Below, piece after piece: positions 60,993 through 64,000 of a stretch of 64,000 bases of DNA (positions are counted from its first letter, which is position 1; each line of letters begins with the position of its first letter). Made by a program: the position numbers and the translations under genes. Source of the stretch: M3007 sp964481485 (GTDB lineage Bacteria; Bacteroidota; Bacteroidia; Chitinophagales; Saprospiraceae); assembly GCA_964481485.1 (NCBI GenBank), contig CAYZVM010000002.1, positions 9,571 through 73,570 on the forward strand, given 5' to 3'. The notes beneath the pieces are model-generated. The model was not told the origin of the DNA and made no database searches. It saw nothing but the letters and a program-made list of their open reading frames with translations.

Positions 60993-63824
60993 CTACCGCA
61001 GCACCACCACTTTCCCGCTTATCATTTCTCTTTCAAAAAAACACCTGAACAAATACTCGCCAGCGGGCAAATCGCGCGGCTGCCAGGGAATGGTGTTCTC
61101 GCCGGGTTTGACGGCTATGTTTTTTAAAGAAGCCACGGTGCGCCCGTCGGCTGCCACGATGTCGAGGTGTACCGTCTGGGAATGAGCGGTCTTTATCAAA
61201 AACGACGCGGACGCATTCACCGGGTTGGGGATACAGACGATGCTGTTGTGGGATACTTTATTGGGGTCGTTCACGGCGCTGGTTTGGCCCGATTGTGTAG
61301 CGGTCACGTTTTGCGTCACCTGCCCGTCGCAGCCCGAAAAGGCGATGACAACGGATTGGGAATCAATAGTGTTGTTGGGGCTTGCCGTCAACGTCACAGT
61401 CACCGCGCCAGCCGAGCCGGAGGTCGGGGTGACGCTGAGCCAAGCCGGGATGTTGGTGACGCTCCAGTCGCAACTTGTGTTGAGCATCAAGGTCAATTCG
61501 CCGCCCGCTGCCGGGAAATCGAGGTTGGCGGGGTTGATGCTGAGCACGGGATTGAGCGGGGCGAGGTCGGATTCCCAGAGACCGCGCCCATAGGTGGCGG
61601 CGCGGATTTTCCCGGTGCTGTGGCGGATTTCCAATTCTGTGACCGGCGTATTGGGCAGACCGGCATTGAACAATTCCCAACTCGTCGCGCCCGGCTCCCG
61701 GCGATACACGCCCACATCCATGCCGATATACAGCACGCCGCCGCTGTTTGGCTGGACGGTGATACAATTGACGGGCAGATTGGGCAGAGTCGCCGACAAA
61801 CTCGTCCATGTGCCGCCGCCAGTAGTGGATTTGTACACTTTGTAAACGGACGAGTATCCATCAAAAGTCGCATAAACCGTGTTCGCATCGCCGGGGTCTA
61901 CCGCGAGGTAAGTGATGGTGCCAAAACCCGGCAAATTGCCGTTCACTTTGTTCCAACTGCCCCCGCCATCCGTGGTCCGATATATTTGGTCGCCATCGGA
62001 TATGTAGATGGTATTGCTGGAAGAGGGCGCCACGACGATGTGCTGCATATTAAAAATGTTGGTGACTATATCCGCGGAAATGGACTCCCAATTATCGCCT
62101 TGGTCGGTGCTTTTGAACACTTCCCTGTAACCGGCATAAATGGTGGAACTGTTGTTCGGGTCCATCACAAAAGGCGTTATCCACGCTCCTTGTGGTTCGC
62201 CAGGCACATTTTCATGGATATTTGTCCAATTGTTGCCGCCGTTGGTGGAGCGGCGGATATTGCCGTATTGCCACTCGCCATACATGATGTTGGGGTTGGT
62301 AGGGTGGATAAAACACTCCATGCCGTCGCCGCCGATATTGTCCGTCCAGTTGCCCGTGTTGCTGTGCAATTTCGTGCCGTTGTCCTGCAATCCGGTAATC
62401 ACTTTGTTGTCCGATTGCGACACGCCGAGGCGGTACATTTGGCTGATGGTCAAGTTGCTGCTGATATCAGTCCAAGTCGCGCCGAAATCGGCTGTTCTGT
62501 AAACACCGCCGTCGCAACCTTTGTACAAAGTATTGCCATCCCAGGTCAACGCGTGTTTGTCGGCGTGCACCACGGAAGTGCCGGGCGGGACGTCATTGGA
62601 GTTGTTCCAGTGCGTGGCGAGCGACCACGAGACACCGCCATCATCTGAACGCCAAAGGTTGACGCCGCCGACAAAAATCATGTTGGAATCCACGGGGCTG
62701 ACGGCGATGCAGAGGTCGTACCAGCCTTGGCCCGATGCACCCGAACCCGTTATGGAGCCATTGAGCAGGTTGGGAGAATCCGACCGCATGACGTATGTTT
62801 TTCCAGTATCGCTCGATACGTACAGGCCGTTGAAACCACCGAACGAATTGGTGGCATCCGAGCTGCTCACGGCAGCCACCATCGCGGGGTTGGCGGGGGT
62901 GACGGCAATTCCCAACCTGTCCGAATCCGGCACAGTGAACGAAGTCGTCCATGTGTCTCCGATGTTGCTGGATTTAAGGAGCCTGTTATTCGTGGCGGCA
63001 TAGATGATGTTCGGGTCCGCAGGGCTGAGTTTTATGTCAAAAACATCACCGCCCGACTCTTTTACGAACGTAGCGCCGCTATCGGTCGTGCGATATATGC
63101 CGTTGCTGGCAGCGACCAAAACGATATTCGGTGAGGTCGGGTGAATGGCCATGTTACGGATATACAGGTTGATGGTGCCGTTCCAGGTCAGGCCTGTGGT
63201 GCTCCATGTCTCGCCGCCATCTGTAGATTTCAGCACGCCCCGTGAGCGGGTATCGCCCGCAAAACCGTCGCCCGTACCGATGTACATGATGTCGGTGTTG
63301 GTTGGGTCAATGACCACCGCGGTCACGCCGAGCACTGTAAAATTGTCGGTGTTGGTGCTCCAAGACGCGCCACCATTGGTGCTTTTCCAAAGCCCGCCCG
63401 CCGGAGTGCCTGCCCAAATGATGTCGCTGTTGGTGGGGTCAACGGTGACACAATTGACCCGCCCGATGCCGTTGTAGCCGGAGTTGGACGAATTGGGCCC
63501 CATACTCGTCCAATTGGCGGTTGGACTTTTTGCGGTTTCTGGCAATGTTGAGAGGTATTTGTTCCATTCTACCTCGGTAATGTCGGCTGGTGGGAAAGTA
63601 CCGTCGGGCATGATGCGGTTTTTCCAAAACCACTCCCATCGTTTGAAAACATTGTAACCTTCACCTTTTCCCGGGGTTCTTCCTTCCCAGTGGTCCAAAA
63701 ACTGCTGCCGAATGGCGTAGTAGTTGGAAGGGTCTTTTTGGGCTTTTGAAAAACTTTGTGCAAAAACCGATTGGGTCGTGGCGAAAAAAGCAACCACAAC
63801 GAGCAGGGCAACATGGACTTTCAT
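60993..63824 (-). CDS. Secreted VPS10/BNR-repeat protein with BACON and type IX sorting domains
   Basis: A 943-residue exported protein. The signal peptide is 'MKVHVALLVVVAFFATTQSV'. Residues about 100-730 form a beta-propeller of sortilin/sialidase type with many Asp-box repeats: 'LWKSTNGGASWS', 'LKSTDGGETWS', 'LWRSDDGGVSWS', 'IYRTTDGGGSWN'. Asp-boxes mark the fold and do not prove glycosidase activity; no catalytic Arg triad of a sialidase could be assigned. Residues about 775-855 are a BACON domain ('LNTSCDWSVTNIPAWLSVTP'), common on Bacteroidota glycan-related surface proteins. Residues about 870-943 are the type IX sorting domain ('IVCIPNPVNASASFLIKTAH', 'LPAGEYLFRCFFEREMISG', ending 'KVVVLR'). 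Confidence 0.9.
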   Translation of the reverse strand: MKVHVALLVVVAFFATTQSVFAQSFSKAQKDPSNYYAIRQQFLDHWEGRTPGKGEGYNVFKRWEWFWKNRIMPDGTFPPADITEVEWNKYLSTLPETAKSPTANWTSMGPNSSNSGYNGIGRVNCVTVDPTNSDIIWAGTPAGGLWKSTNGGASWSTNTDNFTVLGVTAVVIDPTNTDIMYIGTGDGFAGDTRSRGVLKSTDGGETWSTTGLTWNGTINLYIRNMAIHPTSPNIVLVAASNGIYRTTDSGATFVKESGGDVFDIKLSPADPNIIYAATNNRLLKSSNIGDTWTTSFTVPDSDRLGIAVTPANPAMVAAVSSSDATNSFGGFNGLYVSSDTGKTYVMRSDSPNLLNGSITGSGASGQGWYDLCIAVSPVDSNMIFVGGVNLWRSDDGGVSWSLATHWNNSNDVPPGTSVVHADKHALTWDGNTLYKGCDGGVYRTADFGATWTDISSNLTISQMYRLGVSQSDNKVITGLQDNGTKLHSNTGNWTDNIGGDGMECFIHPTNPNIMYGEWQYGNIRRSTNGGNNWTNIHENVPGEPQGAWITPFVMDPNNSSTIYAGYREVFKSTDQGDNWESISADIVTNIFNMQHIVVAPSSSNTIYISDGDQIYRTTDGGGSWNKVNGNLPGFGTITYLAVDPGDANTVYATFDGYSSVYKVYKSTTGGGTWTSLSATLPNLPVNCITVQPNSGGVLYIGMDVGVYRREPGATSWELFNAGLPNTPVTELEIRHSTGKIRAATYGRGLWESDLAPLNPVLSINPANLDFPAAGGELTLMLNTSCDWSVTNIPAWLSVTPTSGSAGAVTVTLTASPNNTIDSQSVVIAFSGCDGQVTQNVTATQSGQTSAVNDPNKVSHNSIVCIPNPVNASASFLIKTAHSQTVHLDIVAADGRTVASLKNIAVKPGENTIPWQPRDLPAGEYLFRCFFEREMISGKVVVLR

Positions 63825-63933
63825 TTCAAATTATTTAAAAATTAACACAGAGGCAATGGTGTGGGCGGTTTAGATGGTTTAGTAGCTGTGACCTATGTGC
63901 GCACATAACATAATTGGAAAACGGATGACACGG

Positions 63934-64000
63934 ATTTTGCGGATGCAAACAGATTTTTTGAAAAAACCAGAGAAAAATAATCCGTTCAAATCCGCAAAAT
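63934..64000. repeat. Inverted repeat cut by the window end
   Basis: The left arm 63934-63955 (ATTTTGCGGATGCAAACAGA..) pairs imperfectly with the right arm 63978-64000 (..AATCCGTTCAAATCCGCAAA), separated by about 22 A-rich bases. It likely continues past the window edge, since the left flank ACGGATGACACGG has no partner yet. It looks like a dispersed intergenic palindrome lying upstream of the VPS10/BNR gene. Confidence 0.7.

Noticed and set aside
60993..63824. Calling the Asp-box protein a sialidase
   Set aside because: Asp-boxes are present, but no sialidase catalytic Arg/Tyr/Glu set could be assigned; the VPS10/BNR propeller label is safer.

Overview
The window reads as a chromosomal segment of an environmental Bacteroidota, most like the Saprospiria/Haliscomenobacter type. 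This is inferred from two secreted proteins ending in type IX secretion (Por) sorting domains, a BACON domain, Bacteroidota-type gene families and weak ribosome-binding sites. No rRNA or complete tRNA is present.

Layout. (1) 1-7800, plus strand: ordinary metabolism. There is a partial four-helix-bundle protein, a DUF255 thioredoxin-fold protein, a GNAT acetyltransferase and an SGNH hydrolase. A compact L-rhamnose cassette follows (mutarotase, isomerase, kinase), and then an FMN-dependent alpha-hydroxy-acid dehydrogenase that could use the L-lactate made from rhamnose. (2) 7801-9810: a terminator, a tRNA 3'-end fragment that looks like an attachment-site scar, and a membrane-anchored protein with an effector-associated-like N-terminus, DUF1573-like and PKD-like domains and a novel ~53-residue repeat. 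(3) 9872-37220, minus strand: one long run of genes encoding an extracellular contractile injection system (eCIS; Afp/PVC/AlgoCIS type). Read in transcription order it holds a DUF4255 cap, an unknown protein, a sheath, two tubes, a DUF5908 protein, an Afp7-like protein, a VgrG-like spike, a gp25 protein, two large baseplate proteins, an unknown HhH-tailed protein, a CIS_TMP tape-measure protein, a DUF4157 cargo with a nuclease-like C-terminus, a double-SUKH candidate immunity protein, a small candidate cargo/adaptor and a AAA+ ATPase. (4) 37221-40053: a LuxR-type regulator whose upstream region was replaced by a decayed IS4-family element, a truncated secreted-protein gene and a small membrane protein. 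(5) 40112-57767, minus strand: a giant Tc (toxin complex) pair, with a 2522-residue TcB-TcC fusion upstream of a 3354-residue TcA. (6) 58031-59888: a Fic protein with a palindrome array abutting its start codon, and two short uncertain ORFs. (7) 60029-63824: two type IX-secreted proteins, followed by a dispersed-type inverted repeat cut by the window edge.

How it fits together. Two independent protein-delivery machines, a headless phage-tail eCIS and an ABC-type Tc toxin, lie back to back on the same strand, separated only by a regulator and IS debris. Each carries a variable AT-rich C-terminal module at the expected polymorphic-toxin position: a nuclease-like domain on the DUF4157 protein, paired with a tandem SUKH protein, and a candidate Cys-His papain/NlpC-like domain released from the Rhs shell of TcB-TcC. 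Three copies of an FNR/CRP-like palindrome lie upstream of the TcB-TcC gene, the small membrane-protein gene and the truncated secreted gene, suggesting shared control of that region. The most novel points are the cargo-immunity pairing inside the eCIS operon, the uncharacterised 976-, 244- and 232-residue eCIS proteins, the lack of a PAAR gene, and the new Tc C-terminal domain.
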